Source: Diogma glabrata (Eukaryota; Arthropoda; Insecta; Diptera; Cylindrotomidae). From it: DNA of 64,000 nt. Numbering within the stretch: the first letter of the stretch is position 1; each line of letters starts with the position of its first letter. The stretch covers positions 47,696,485 to 47,760,484 of the forward strand of contig OY856187.1 of NCBI GenBank assembly GCA_963693315.1, given 5' to 3'. The position numbers and the translations under genes were made by a program. Positions 44,740-57,114 of the stretch are shown in pieces. The notes below the pieces were generated by a model. The model saw nothing but the letters and a program-made list of their open reading frames with translations. It was not told the origin of the DNA and did not search any database.

Positions 44740-47700
44740 CCCGGGTAGGAGCTGCCAATGTTAAACAACGGACCAATCTCGGGCCAGTATTGACGATCCA
44801 AGCCTTGGCTAGTTAGCTTTGGGCCAGGCCTAGGCCAGTTGTAAATTCCTATACTGAACAGTTTATTATATTACGCGTTATTAACCAGTTTCATGCATTG
44901 TAAACATGTGCTGGCCTGCTGACCATATTATGTTTATCTATATTTTCATATTCTCTATCACAACCTCTTTTGTAATGAAGAGCTTTCTAATTGGCGAACC
45001 AATGAGAATGGCATAGCAGGATGCGTACCTAGAGAAATTTAACGCCGTAACGACTAATGCTCAGCCATCGTGGCTTTGAAAGATTTTTACCTGCTGCTTC
45101 AACACAAATGCAGAAATGTACGCAATTTACGAAAATACACAGAAATGGAAAAAAAATACAAGTGAAAAACGGAGACTCTGGCGACCCCTTTTGCGAAAGA
45201 ACCACTATCAGCGCGTCCAACCCCAACCACAATCACTCCCAGACGCCCACACACTCACGCTTCATACATGCTAACATTCACCCACACACTCAGACTGCAA
45301 AGCAAGACAATTAAGCTTTAAGACCCGCAGCAAGTATCGCAAGTGGTAGTAATCACTATTTCGTTGTATGGCTGTCATCTGACCCAAATGATACAGCTCG
45401 TAAACCACTGCCATTGCTGGTACACCGTGAATCAGATCTTAGAGCACTGGCGAACGTCACACGCTATATTGAAAGTCTTTATTGATTATTTCCCCTTTTC
45501 CTTATTAATAACATTTTCAAAAATTTATAAAACTATAAGTAATTCCCAAAAAAAAATACTTACAACTCAAAAAAAAATTATAAGTTTATTTGTAAGTTAA
45601 ACAAACATGTCCAAACCAGTTTATTTCAATACCTGTAGTTTACAGTTGGTTAATGTATAATATGGTTAATAAACATAAAACATGACAAGGTTTTGTTTTT
45701 TTTGTATTACAGGTTATTTGAGAATGATTTTTGATTTACTTAAAAATATAAATTCATAAATTTAGGTAATGTAATAAAAGAAAATGTCTTTGGAAAACGA
45801 GACGTTACCTCGGAGCAAAAAAAAATATTTTGATTAGAATCATTTCCAATTCAGACTACATGCATCTCGCTACACGCATCGCCAGTTCACACACACACGC
45901 AACGACAAGCACGCCCCCATTCAACCACTGATACACCCTTTCACACGCATTCACACTTCTACGTTAAAAAAAGTAAATAAAATAAATCAAGTTCGCTCAC
46001 CCCATGTTTAAATCCTCCCGGCTTCCAAGACTTGCGGCCTTAGCCCTCCATCAGCAATGAATAATCCAACAGGTAAAGTACTACGGTTGAAATTGTATAA
46101 ATAAAACTTGAATGCTGAGTTGCAATTCGGTGGTGATAACACAAGAAAATTGTATATCAATGTTCAGTTGAACTTCAGTTGTAATCACCCCAAAGTTGGA
46201 TGTCAGTTGAAATATGTAAAATAAACGATAGCAACAGCAAAAATTTGATACAAATGTTGAGTTGAAATATGTCAAATATACGGTGGTAACAGCAAAAATG
46301 TTATATAAATGTTGAGTTGCAATAATATACGGCAGTAACAGTAAAACTTGGATACAAATGTTGCGTTGAAATAATATACAGTAGCCACAGCAAAACTCTG
46401 ATACAAATGATGTGTTGAAACAACACACGGTAGCACAGCACAAATTTTACTTTCAATGATATTCCAATCCAATAAGTCAAAACTCGCTTGGTGTATTTTT
46501 ATGATTTTTCGTTTTTAATTTATAACACGGCTCATACATAACAATAAATGATCTAAGTAGTACTTAATATCTACGATACTGGTTACTTTGTTTGATACGC
46601 CTTAACAATAATACTACAGTGTAGACGAATCATCGCACACTCAATTGATACACAGGTTGTCTTAATTTTACAATAAATATTCTCTATGGCACATATAATT
46701 TATTTTACTAAGTTTATATGACATATATAATATTTTCATCCAGAGAGATTACCTCACATTCGATTGCTATTTAAATGGGCTTAATTTGTATTAAGTATTT
46801 TCCACGGCATATGTAATTGATGACGTTATGACTATTCACATGCTAATTTGGGACTACGTTTAGATATTCTATAAAGTGAAATGACGCTAGTTGTGTTAGG
46901 AATTGCACCAAATAACTTATTCCCTATTTTGGTTTTATAACAGCACTCGGTTGGTAATGCGATCGACCCGTTATTTTCTACACAAACACTAGACGTAATA
47001 TTCCGGACCTTTTATCACATTTATTTTTCTATCCAAAAGGTAAGTACAAAAGAAATCTCAACATTGGATTTTTCCGAATAACCGCAAAACTACTTATGCC
47101 CCGTAATCCTTAAATATTGAATTAACATTCGATGAAAAGAAATATATCACAAAACTTCGACCTTCAAGGTCCACCTGGTATTGACCTTAATCACAGCACA
47201 AACATATATTATATATTTTGATTTCTTTAAATTGCACTAGCGACCCGCACTAACAAAATTAAAAAAAACTTAGGGACATTAACACTTGTGAATTTACTTC
47301 ACACAAATTATAAAAATTTAATAATTTTCATTTATTTGGATTTTTATGCACGAGTTTAACCAAAAAAAACCGCGATGACAACTCATCAAATCAATGTCAC
47401 AATTTCCAATTTGAAAAATGAAATGATAATACAATACTAAGAGACAGAGATAGTATAGTCATCTTTTTATAGCAACCTTTAGTATCGAAAAATTCGAAAA
47501 AGTGTTTTTGATGAAAGGAAATTTATATTATGCTAATAAATGTTAGGACCTTTTTCCGTTAAAACAAAACTGTTTGTTATTTTGTCATACATAAAATTGT
47601 AAGATAATTTAACGAAATAAGTTATTTCCAACACATATGTAAGAAATATTAAAAGGAATTACACGTAAGTTTAACCGATCTTATGATGTTTACGTGTCAT

Positions 47701-48364
47701 GAAATAATAGCTTACTATAGTATTACAGTAAAATGTAGATCTATAACGGAAAGATAAATTGATAAAAAATATCCATATAAGAAATCGAACACATAACTAA
47801 TTGTAGGGTAATAATTTTTTTGCTATTGCGACGATTGGACAAATATGCACAGCCGTTTGAGGTTTGAAAACTTTGTTGAGCAAGTATGGTTAGTGTCCGG
47901 AGAATTCAAATTTTAGTAGTTTGGTAAAGTAATGCGGGTGAAAACGCAGTGTGAGTCATTAATAGGGGATTGTAAAGGAAATATTATTGTTAATTGTTTT
48001 ATGCTAAGAACAAATTTATGTAACGGAAACTATATGAATATATTATGACTATAGATTGTGGATGGATGAGAAACTATTATGAACTACGTATGGCAAGCAA
48101 AATTGTGAATTATGAGAAAACAGACATTAAATAAATCGGGAACTTTACCGCTCTACATTAACATACTCCAGTCTACATAACACTTTCCACACATTTAAAG
48201 GAGGTCTGATAAAAAATTGGTTTAGTAGACCTGGTCCAAGTCTTATTTGCCAGACATCAGCCCCCAAGCTTTGGCTATTTGAAAATGTTAAGCCTGGCCC
48301 AACCCCCAAAAGCCATGGTGCGGTCTTGGTCCAGGCTTGGCTCCTTAGCTTTTTCTTACCCGGG
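44740..48364. mobile_element. TIR element with CCCGGGTA ends and GGCC-rich arrays
   Basis: The left end reads CCCGGGTAGGAGC (44740), the right end, inverted, CCCGGGTAAGAAAAAGC (ending at 48364). Both ends are followed inward by arrays rich in GGCCAAG, CCAAGCCTTGG and GGGCCAGGCCTAGGCC (44780-44830 and 48220-48350). The 3.6-kb interior is AT-rich and holds a short tandem array at 46100-46450 but no recognisable transposase, so it is non-autonomous. The left 249 bp fall in both copies of the large duplication. It is related to the element at 40386-41189. Confidence 0.65.
46100..46450. repeat. Tandem array of about 58-bp units
   Basis: About six imperfect units with GATACAAATGTTG(C/A)GTTGAAATAATATAC and a following GGTAGTAACAGCAAAA-type phrase. 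Open frames on the minus strand are products of the repeat. Confidence 0.75.
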
Positions 48365-48369
48365 ATCCG

Positions 48370-48694
48370 CCCTCATGGCCAAGTTGATACAACCGAATTT
48401 CGATTGGAAATATGTTGTTGTCAGTGCAAAATTAGCTTAAAGATTTATTAAAAAATATTACCCGTAAACTTGCTATACGAACAAAAATTTTAAGTCCGGC
48501 GACAAAATTGTGAGATGTTTTAGAATATTATTTACTACAACTCAAATCCTGTCGTGGTACACTCTTCTAACATTTTTTGGGCAATATATATTTTTTACAA
48601 ATTTGAAAAATAATAAAGCTCGAAAATGTGAACCTTTACCGAATAAAATTATTAGTTCGGACAAACCGATCACTATAAATAATTTTCTTTATTT
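48370..48694. other. AT-rich spacer, nothing recognised
   Basis: Between the CCCGGGTA element and the CsRn1-like element. It ends in ATTT, the target duplication of the latter. A 68-codon frame at 48510-48716 runs into the LTR and is taken as chance. Confidence 0.4.
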
Positions 48695-49005
48695 TGTAGC
48701 GGTAACAGTACACTAAACAAAAACAAATAACAACAACGACAATACTAAAGTTAATTCAGCGGAAGTCGAGTTTAATTCTAATTAATTAACTGTCATCAAA
48801 AAAAAAATTAAAATCACTTTAGTTTTTGCACTCGGTCGAGCAACTTAAAAATATTAAAATCGAAACAAAATGTACTGTATAATAAATCGTTTGTTAAATC
48901 AATAAAAGAAGTTTATTTAATGATTGCATATCATTGTTTTTTTTTTATTGAGTGTTTATTATTTTATAAATAAAACTATTTTATTAAAGGACAAATATCG
49001 CCTCA
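48695..49005 (+). repeat. 5' LTR of CsRn1-like Gypsy element
   Basis: Begins TGTAGCGGTA and ends ATCGCCTCA. Repeats at 52199-52500 with scattered small differences and a few indels. The element is flanked by ATTT (48691-48694 and 52501-52504). Confidence 0.92.
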
Positions 49006-49007
49006 CG

Positions 49008-49025
49008 TGGTGACCCCGACGTGAT
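49008..49025 (+). promoter_or_regulatory. Primer binding site, tRNA-Trp type
   Basis: TGGTGACCCCGACGTGAT lies two bases after the 5' LTR. It would pair with a tRNA 3' end reading ATCACGTCGGGGTCACCA, the tryptophan tRNA used by CsRn1 and Kabuki-type elements. Confidence 0.85.
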
Positions 49026-49055
49026 TAGTGAGTTATTATCACACCAAATTTGGCA

Positions 49056-52000
49056 ACAAAGCACGTAAATGTTTACAACCGTGCAAATACAAACAAGATG
49101 CAACAGCTTCGCAATCTAATGACTCGGGAAACTACTAAGTCCCGCTGTTACTACAGCTAACAGTGGGATCTACAATTCACGCCGTCTTTTTGTTAGGGAC
49201 CATGAAAACATATTACAGTTTTTGATAGATAGTGGTGCTGAAGTCTCCGTACTACCCCATTCTACATTTCCACACGGCAATAAAGATCCCATTCAAACGC
49301 TTACTGCTGCAACGGGACAGCAATTCCCACATATCGTACTGAGCTGTTAAAACTTAACATTGGACTTAGGCGATCATTCACACACACTTTCATACTGGCA
49401 GATGTTAACAGGCCTATAATAGGTGCTGATTTCCTCTCGAAGTATGACATTTTGATCGATCTGAAAAATAGGAAGTTAATTGATTCTAAAAAATCCCTAC
49501 ATGTGAATGCAATTATCACTAATTGTAATACGCCTACTCCTAAACATTTCATCATCGACAATCAATTCGGCACTCTCCTTAAAATGTTTTTGTCACTTAC
49601 CGAGGCACCAAACTATGGTCTCCCAATTAAACACAATGTAAAGCATTACATTGTGACTAATGGAAGACTTCCATCCATTAATCCATGATGCTTGGACCAG
49701 ATGAAACTCAAAGCTGCAAAGACCGAATTCGAACATATGGTGGAACTAGGTATTTGTCGTCCTTCTAATTCCCCAGTCTCTTCATCTTTACACATGGTTC
49801 CGAAAAAGGACTGGCGACCTTGTGGAGGCTACAGTAAACTTAATGCTGCTACTGTTCCGGATAGATATCCCATCCCCAACATAGAAAATTTTTCCTTGCA
49901 ACTAGCATTATGCAAATTTTTTTCAAAAATAGATCTAGTAAAAGCTTATCACCAGATGACAGATGAGGATATTCATAAAACAGCTATAACTACACCTTTT
50001 GGATTGTTCGAGCTCACTCGTATGCCTTACGGTTTACGTAACTTAGCACAGACATTCCAGCGCTCCATCAACGAAGTTACAAAGGAACTGGATTTCGTCT
50101 TCGGTTATATAGATGATATCCTCATAGCTAGCCGCTCTGAAGCAGAACATCTTCTGCAGTTGGAGAAGCTTTTCACTCGCCAACTGAATAAGGCATAAAT
50201 ATGAAAGCTTCAAAATGCATCTTCGCCCAAAAATCACTTGATTTTTTGAGCCACTTTATTTCGGAAAATGGCATACTCCCATCGAAAGATAGAGTCACTG
50301 CCATCTCCAACTTTCAAGCCCCAGCATCAATTCACCAAATACAGCAATTCGTAGGTATAGTGAATTATTATCACCGCTTCATACCACGTTTAGCCAAATT
50401 GTTAGCGCCTATTCACGGGCATTTAGCATTATTGATTAAAAAAGGCAGAACAAATCCAACTTCTCTTGGCCAGAAACTGCAACGGCCACTGTAACGAGTC
50501 TTTCATTAAGGTCAAAGAATCTCTTGCCGCCGCTACTCTTTTAACACATCCGTTGGACAACACACAGTTCAACATAACATCAGACGCTTCGAAAACTGCA
50601 GTCGAAGCTGTACTACAACAGTACAAAAATGAATGTTGGGAGCCACTTGCATTTTTCTCCAGGAAACTCACTCCTACTGAAGCAAAATATTCCGCGTTTG
50701 TTAGAGAACTATTAGCAATCTATCTCGCAATTAAAAATTTTCGCTATTTTGTCGAAGGTCAAAATTTCTCTGTCTACACTGACCACAAACCTCTGATCAC
50801 AGCAATTTCCTCCAAAACTTTAAAAAGTCCACGACAACCACTTCATCTAGATTTCATCGCACAGTTCACTACAGACTTACGGCCCATCAGAGGTAAAGAC
50901 AACGTCGTCAGTAATTGTTTATCACGTTCTGCTGAAGAATCTTCTACAGAAATCTACATTTCTACTTTCAACTTGAAAGATCTATCGAAATTGCAACAGG
51001 GGACGATGAACTTAAGAAATTAATTAATCCTGACAAACCGTCAAGATCATCAAAAGTTAAACTTAGGTTCATACAATCATCAGGCAGCAACGAGTAAAAT
51101 CTGGTGCGAGACATCATCTGGTTATAATCGACCATACGTCCCACACAATATCAGAAAAACAATTTTCGATAACCTACATGGTTTATCACATCCAGGCATA
51201 CGTGCAACGCGGAAATTAATTACATCCAAGTATTTTTGGCTACGAATGAATAGACACAGGGATATGGGCTAAATCTTGTGAATCGGGTCAACGATCAAAA
51301 ATCCATAGACACACAAAATCTCCGATTGGTAAGTTTGATTTACCAAATTACAGATTTGAACATATCCACATTGACATCGTTGGACCACTACCACAATCAA
51401 ATGGATATAGCTACATTTTGACTACAGTAGACCGCTTCACACGTTGGCCAAAAGCATATCCATTAAAGGATATGACAGTAAGTACCATAGCATCAACACT
51501 TTTACAGGAATATATCTCCAGGTTTGGTATTTCTTCAGTCATATAACGACAGATCGTGGTTGACAATTCGAATCCAATCTGTTCACCGGGCTCACTAAGC
51601 TTCTAGGATCTCATCAAATCCACACAACTGCTTACCGTCAACTTAAAGCATCTCTTAAAGCGAGATGCAATACCGGTCATTGGAGCACTGAATTCTCACT
51701 AGTTTTACTTGGCATCAGAACTTCATTCAAAGAAGACATCGACTGCACACCTGTAGAACTAGTGTATGGTCAAATTCTTAAGGTTCCCGGTGAATTCTTC
51801 GTCGACTCTCCAACAGCCCACAGTTCCGATACTTCTGAGTTCATTAAAAAATTGCGAAGTAATATGCAAACACTAATTCCTATTTATCCCAGGCAATTTA
51901 ATCAGACTGACATTTTCATCCCCAAAAATCTCGAGAACTGTACTCACGTTTTTGACCGAGTGGACAAAGTAAAAGGACCCCTTAGTACACCTTACGAAGG

Positions 52001-52154
52001 GCCGTTTACAGTTGTACGAAAACTGCGTAAATTTTTCATCGCGGACATTCACGGTAAGAACACGACGATTTCCATCGACCGAATAAAACCAGCATACAGC
52101 ATCTTGTCGGCAGACAGAAAACTACAAAACAAAACCAAACACGTTTTAATGTAA
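49056..52154 (+). pseudogene. Internally deleted gag-pol of CsRn1-like Gypsy element
   Basis: Only the last piece of gag remains (a Cys-containing frame from about 49060 to 49135). Then come the protease with QFLIDSGAEVSVLP (about 49210), a frame break, and GADFLSKYDILIDLKNRKLID; RT with [18 protein letters not shown] and [10 protein letters not shown] (49692-50198); thumb (50201-50494); RNase H with ITSDASKTAVEAVL and YTDHKPLI (50466-51023); integrase zinc finger and core pieces with HIDIVGPLPQSNGYSYILTT (about 51100-51700, broken); and the integrase end with HVFDRVDKVKGPLSTPYEGP (51762-52154). Stops and shifts occur in each domain, so it is dead. Order, protease context and the tRNA-Trp primer site support the CsRn1 clade. 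Confidence 0.88.
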
Positions 52155-52183
52155 AATCGATCTAAAATTTATAATTTTAAATC

Positions 52184-52198
52184 TGGTGGGGGAGTGTA
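52184..52198 (+). promoter_or_regulatory. Polypurine tract of CsRn1-like element
   Basis: GGTGGGGGAGTGTA directly precedes the 3' LTR start TGTAGCGG. Confidence 0.8.
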
Positions 52199-52500
52199 TG
52201 TAGCGGTACTAAACAAAAACAAATAACAACAACGACAATACTAAAGTTAATTCAGTGGAAGTCGAGTTTAATTCTAATTAATTAATTGTCATCAAAAAAA
52301 ACTAAAATCACTTTAGTTTTTGCACTCGGTCGAGCAACTCAAAAATATTAAAATCGAAACAAAATATACTGTTAACTGTATAATAAATCCTTTGTTAAAT
52401 CAATAAAAGAAGTTTATTTAATTGCATATTATTGTTTTTTTTATTGAGTGTTTATTATTAAATAAACAAAACTATTTTATATGAGGCAAATATCGCCTCA
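52199..52500 (+). repeat. 3' LTR of CsRn1-like Gypsy element
   Basis: Direct repeat of 48695-49005, slightly shorter because of small deletions (for example the left copy has an extra AACAGTACA after GCGGT). Followed by ATTT. Confidence 0.92.
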
Positions 52501-52594
52501 ATTTTACTCTTTGAGTAACCGAAATTTCTACCTATAGATGTGCGTAACTTTTTCATTTGCTTTGTACAATTATTGAAGTGAAAACTTCTTTAGG

Positions 52595-53165
52595 CGCGTT
52601 GTGCAATTTTGTATGGGTAAAAATTTATATATTCGAGTTATCATTTTCACGCATTACGTATATATTTTTAAATAAAAATACCTTTATCCGTTCATAGCGT
52701 TTCAATTTGCAATATGGATATCGCGGTCCGACTGAGGTTTTTTTATTGTTTTTTTTTTAAATTTTATTAAATACCATTAAAATTATTGATTTTTTATTCA
52801 TGAGTTCATAAAAACCATAAAAATTTATTTTTAGGAATTTTAAAAAATTGATCGATAATGCAGTTTTTTAAAGTTATTGCTACTGTCTTTTTCCGTTTCG
52901 TTCAAATTATTATCATTTCGAAATTAACAAGAAAATTATTTATTTTTTTGGCAGGTAGTGCTAAAATAATGAAATATTGGTTTTCCCATCATTATTAGCC
53001 ATAATTTCAATTCCGTGAAATAAAATACGGAAAATAAAAACTACTATTTGAGTATGTTTCACTTTCAAAATGAGTTTACATCCTTATCACAAAAGATTGA
53101 TTTAAACACAGGGGCGTTGTGCGATTTTGCATGGGAGAAAATTTATATATTCGAGTCATCAAGCA
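52595..53165. repeat. Pair of short direct repeats
   Basis: GCGTTGTGCAATTTTGTATGGG, then AAAATTTATATATTCGAGT (from about 52597), recurs as GCGTTGTGCGATTTTGCATGGG, then AAAATTTATATATTCGAGT, at about 53112. They are about 515 bp apart, so an element or old duplication may lie between them. Nothing coding was recognised. Confidence 0.55.
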
Positions 53166-53199
53166 TAAATCGAGTCATCATGCTAAATAAATATTGAAT

Positions 53200-53350
53200 C
53201 TATATATATGTATATAAAATTGAAAGTATGTCTGTTTGTCCTTTATGCATTAATACACCATTCATCCAATCATCATGAAAATTTGGGAAGTTGTGTAGAC
53301 CCAATGATAACTGACAATTTTTTTTCAAAAACCGCACCATAGTGCCCTTA
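53200..53350. repeat. Dispersed insect repeat end
   Basis: A phrase ATATATATGTATATAAAATTG, then TATGTCTGTTTGTCC and CATCATGAAAATTTGGGA. It resembles the common arthropod repeat 'TATATATATAAAA...TGTTTGTCC...'. The same style occurs at 38462-38510 and 57474-57522. Confidence 0.4.
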
Positions 53351-53599
53351 TAATAATCTTAAGAGATTTTGCCTAAATGTTGCTAATTATTTAATTTGGT
53401 TTTTATTTAAATATCGTTTTATACGGTTAGTTTGTTTTAATCAATGTTTTTTTGTTGATAATAATTTTATGAAATTGAAAAATGAAAAGTATAATCTGAA
53501 ACAATTACATTTGTATATCATTGTCAAAATTGGAATTGGAATTTAACACATCATGATGTTATAAATTTTATCATCTACACCAAATATGTTGTTGGTTTG

Positions 53600-53770
53600 T
53601 AACGGTTTGTAACTCCAACACGATATCTGGCAACACGGTTTCACTGTAACACGAAATAAAAATCGCGAAAAGCCTCCTCCAGCACGGCGTCTTCCAACAC
53701 GGATTCAGTGTAACACGATAGAAAAATCGCAGATCCTCCCTACAACACGGATTAACAAAAAACGATACAA
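53600..53770. repeat. Short repeats of CAACACGG type
   Basis: Two or three imperfect copies of a unit of about 60-70 bp: CCAACACGGATTCAGTGTAACACGA, then AAAAATCGC and CCTCC. Origin unknown. Confidence 0.55.
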
Positions 53771-54289
53771 AATTGCGTACAATATTTAATACGTATAGAA
53801 ATTACATTACACATTGTTTTTTAAAAATGTGTTTTTAAATGTGTTGTTTAGTAAAGGAATAACATTTTGTATCACATCAAGGTCTCACTGCAATTGCCAC
53901 TTGATGCGGAAGACCATACTCTATTACACACAATATGCAAGTGTATAATATGTTCATACATACATATTGAAAATTTTTAATTGAGGGAATACCCATAAAA
54001 TACAATTAAGTGACTACTCAAATTGTATTATTTCAAGCATCTCAAATTTTATTTTCTCTAACGACGATTGAAAATGTAAAACAGCTGCACTTCTTATCGT
54101 AATAAAATAAAAATGTAAAAATAAAAAAATGCAGCGCTCACTTTACGATTAAAAAATAATGCAACCGTCATTTTGAAAGCTTTTAAAGGCTATTCTCCAC
54201 TGCACGAAGACAAAAAACAAACGTTTGCCAATGTTTACTTTCTATACGAATTTATACGACTTCTCAATATGGTCGCGTCTAAGTACTCG

Positions 54290-56322
54290 AAAAAATGTTC
54301 AACCAAGGACCTTCACAAACCTACACAAACTCGACGAAAAGTGCAATCTCCGCGATTCCATTTTTTTATAAGGGAGTAGCTATCACTGGACTCGTTGCCT
54401 CAGACTCTTCTCATAATGAATCGAAACAAACACTGAAGCAACAGCAAAAATATGGTACTATGCTGTATGTAAACAAATTCTTAGGGCAAACACAACATCC
54501 GTCCAGTGCAATGTAAAGAATGGTGTTACCTCAAAAAGTGCTCAGATCATCATACACACAAATAATGGAGTCGTCACAGCACCTTGCTGCCAATTATCTA
54601 GTCAACAGACCTACACCTGCATACAACCAAACACATGGTGTATGCTCACACATACTCCAAGTGAAGTGAAAATAATGCAACTTAACTGCAACGGTCTAAC
54701 AAACAAAATAGAAGATATAATAAACTTTATGTTATGGTAATAATAATATTCTAGTCACGGTTCTGCAAGAAACCAAATTAAATTATAAGTCAAAAATTAG
54801 TGATAGTATTAGCGATTATAAAATTATAAAACTGGATAGAGACTAGAGCAGGGGTGGTGGCCTTGCCTTAATCATACATAAAAGCGTTATCTACCGTATA
54901 ACCACCCTCCCAGCAACAAATGTTGTACATCTTGAACCATTAAGTATTATAATAAAATCCGGTAACACGAAGATAACACTAGTTAATATATACATACCAC
55001 CAGTCAGCAGCTGTGATACAGGTTATGAACCTAAAATTGAACATTTGCTTAAAAATAACGATTGCTTTAGAATTGGAGATGTGAACGCACACCACGATCT
55101 ATGGCACTCACACCTCACAACAACGATGCACGAGGCGAAAATATTGCAGATCAAATCGACGATTGCAACTTTGGAGTCCTCAATGAACAACAACCGAGTA
55201 ATAAGCAACTACCATTCATACCTAGATGTCTCTCTTGCTAAAATGTCACTCATTCCGATAGCAGAATGGCGTACTGAAATTGCACTGGAATCAAATCATG
55301 TGCTGATCATAATCACACTTGGCCGCTCCATCAACCTAGTAAAATTCGAGAAGAAAACATGCATCAATTTTAACAAAGCTGACTGGGTATATTTTACCAA
55401 TTTTACTGAAAATGAATTCAGTAAACTTTTTTTACCACTTAAGAGAAAAAATTCAGAGATATTTTAATAAAGCCAAAGCACGCTACATCCCTGCTGGTAG
55501 AATACAATATATTATAGCTTAATTCCCACCTTATTAAAGCTTATTTCCCACCAGAAGCATATGCTAATGCCGTGCTTAGAGATAACATCCGAAAAACAGA
55601 TCCAGCCGATCATAGAATCTAAAACCTAAACAAGCAAATAAACAAATTAGTCATAGACCACAAGAGTAACAAATGGAGAGAACTAGTGAGCAAATCGAAC
55701 TTCGGACCAAGTATAAGCCTATGGAAAGTTATAAAAGGGTTAATTGATCCTCAAAGACCAGAAAATAACTGCATGGTCTCCTTCAACGATATTCCTATAG
55801 AAAATTCTAAGAAGTGCGCCTTGCAATTTAATACACAGTTCACAGAAAAGCTAAGTAAACATGAGAAGGAGTCTAGATCAGTACCCAGACACTTCCGAAA
55901 TCTTAAAGATGACAGCACTGAAAATATCAATTTTATAAATGTTGAAGTTGAGACGGCAATTAGAAAAATCAAACCATCAAAAGAAATTGGACCCTACCGC
56001 ATATCAGCTATCATGCTTAAACACAAAGGACCCACAGGAGAGAATCACCTCACTACAACACTAAATACATCACTATAAATACGTGAAGAGGAGTCGTAGA
56101 GGTCAATCTCCATCCTCTCATCTATCGCAAAACTAATTGAAAAACTTCTACTACCAATGACATCGAGCACTTGCTACCTAGCTCCACACCTGCATGACTT
56201 TTGGAAAGGACACAGCACAACCATCCGCCATTCACAAAATTCAAAACCAAATCAGCGATGGTCTGAACTAGAAACAACCATGTGCAATAACAATCCTAGT
56301 CGCACTTGATCTATCAAAAGCG
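54290..56322 (+). pseudogene. Degenerate non-LTR element: ORF1 end, endonuclease, RT start
   Basis: Plus-strand pieces: a possible ORF1 tail (54295-54516, rich in Ser, Thr, Gln); endonuclease start MQLNCNGLTNKIEDIINFM (about 54676), then LQETKLNYKSKI (catalytic Glu), GGGLALIIHKSV, LVNIYIPP and GDVNAHHDLWHS (Asp/Asn pair), then SNHVLIII in place of the SDH motif (55045-55467); and RT amino part with VSFNDIPIENSKKCALQFN and a PSKEIGPYRISAIMLK block (55686-56078). The frame is broken at many places. The RT is interrupted in the first palm motif at 56322 by a short foreign insertion and continues at 56417. Confidence 0.8.
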
Positions 56323-56416
56323 TTTTTTTAATTAATTAGTTAGACATGTTTAGCACACTAAATATGAAATATTCATTATTCAGACTCTTTGAATATCCGA
56401 AGATACCATGTCAACT
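56323..56416 (-). mobile_element. Truncated 3' end of a jockey-like element inserted in an RT
   Basis: The plus strand shows T7, then GTTAGACATGTTTAGCACAC and GAATATCCGAAGATACCATG. This matches the 3' UTR and poly(A) end of the jockey-like element at 5287-5385 (GTTAGGCATGTTTAGTG, then GAATATCCGAAGATACCATG). So a fragment of about 90 bp, 5' truncated, landed on the minus strand. It sits between the codons for LSKA and FDTV of the host RT. Flanks AGCGTTT and AACATTT look like a diverged target duplication. Confidence 0.75.
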
Positions 56417-57110
56417 AACATTTGACACAGTGTTGCACACCGCACTACTAAACGACATCCTGAATACCAACTTGTCAGGCATAATAAAGCGGTGGTTGTG
56501 TAACTACTTAAGAGGCCGCCAAACATGTGTGGATTTCCACCAGAAGGTATAACCATCATATCAAATGCTGACGAATGCACCGTCCTTGCCACAAGAAGCA
56601 ATCTGGAGCAACTCACCCAAATATTGAACGACTACCTTAACTCTCTCAATGAAAGGCTTAGAAGCAGAAAGCTGATTCTATTGTCAGAAAAGGCCACTAC
56701 CACAGTTTTCACAATTTGGACGAAGGAAGTGAATTCAAAACTAAACACCCGCATTGACAAACGTGCTCATTCCTACATTTAAAAAGCCGACATTGGTGGG
56801 AGTACCATTCGGCCCACTACTCAGATTCAATGCCCACGCATAACAGGTAAATACGAGGCTGAAAAGCAGAAACAGTGCGAAAAGCTGAAAGCGAAAAGCT
56901 TAAAGTTCATGGGGCAAGGAAAAACACAATTATCACAACTTACAAAGCTATAAGTAGACCCACTCTAAACTACGCAGCACCAATATGGACGCCTCAAGTT
57001 TCTGATACGCACTAGAAGAAGATACAAACCGCACTAAACGCAGCTTTGAGATCCGCTACTGGATGCCACCTTATGGCTCAAAGAGACCACCAACATGAGG
57101 AATGTAATAT
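56417..57110 (+). pseudogene. RT C-terminal part of the degenerate non-LTR element
   Basis: Continues the RT after the insertion: FDTVLHTALLNDIL, KRWLCNYLRGRQTCVDF (56421-56552). After a frame break and loss of the catalytic region come VLATRSNLEQLTQILNDYLN (about 56580) and GVPFGPLLRFNAH-like sequence. The end (57040-57100) reads LRSATGCHLMAQRDHQHEE, the conserved block 'LR..TGC......HLH.E' of jockey-type elements. Confidence 0.75.
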
Positions 57111-57114
57111 CTTG

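Larger units (their letters stand above)
38303..44988 (+). repeat. Large duplicated segment, first copy
   Basis: This segment recurs at 57315-64000 at a constant offset of 19,012 bp; sampled lines and all short frames are identical, so there is no net indel over 6,686 bp. The left edge is sharp: before it the flanks differ (ACCGGTT against CCCAAGC), and from AAATATTTTTATGG onward they agree. The right edge is not reached because the window ends. It carries diverged tandem repeats, two TIR element ends, a solo LTR and a non-LTR fragment in the same places as the second copy. Confidence 0.95.

Noticed and set aside
45840..45960. CA-rich stretch with repeated CACACACGC and CATTCACAC
   Set aside because: Looks like simple-sequence drift within the TIR element; no unit length or coding sense.
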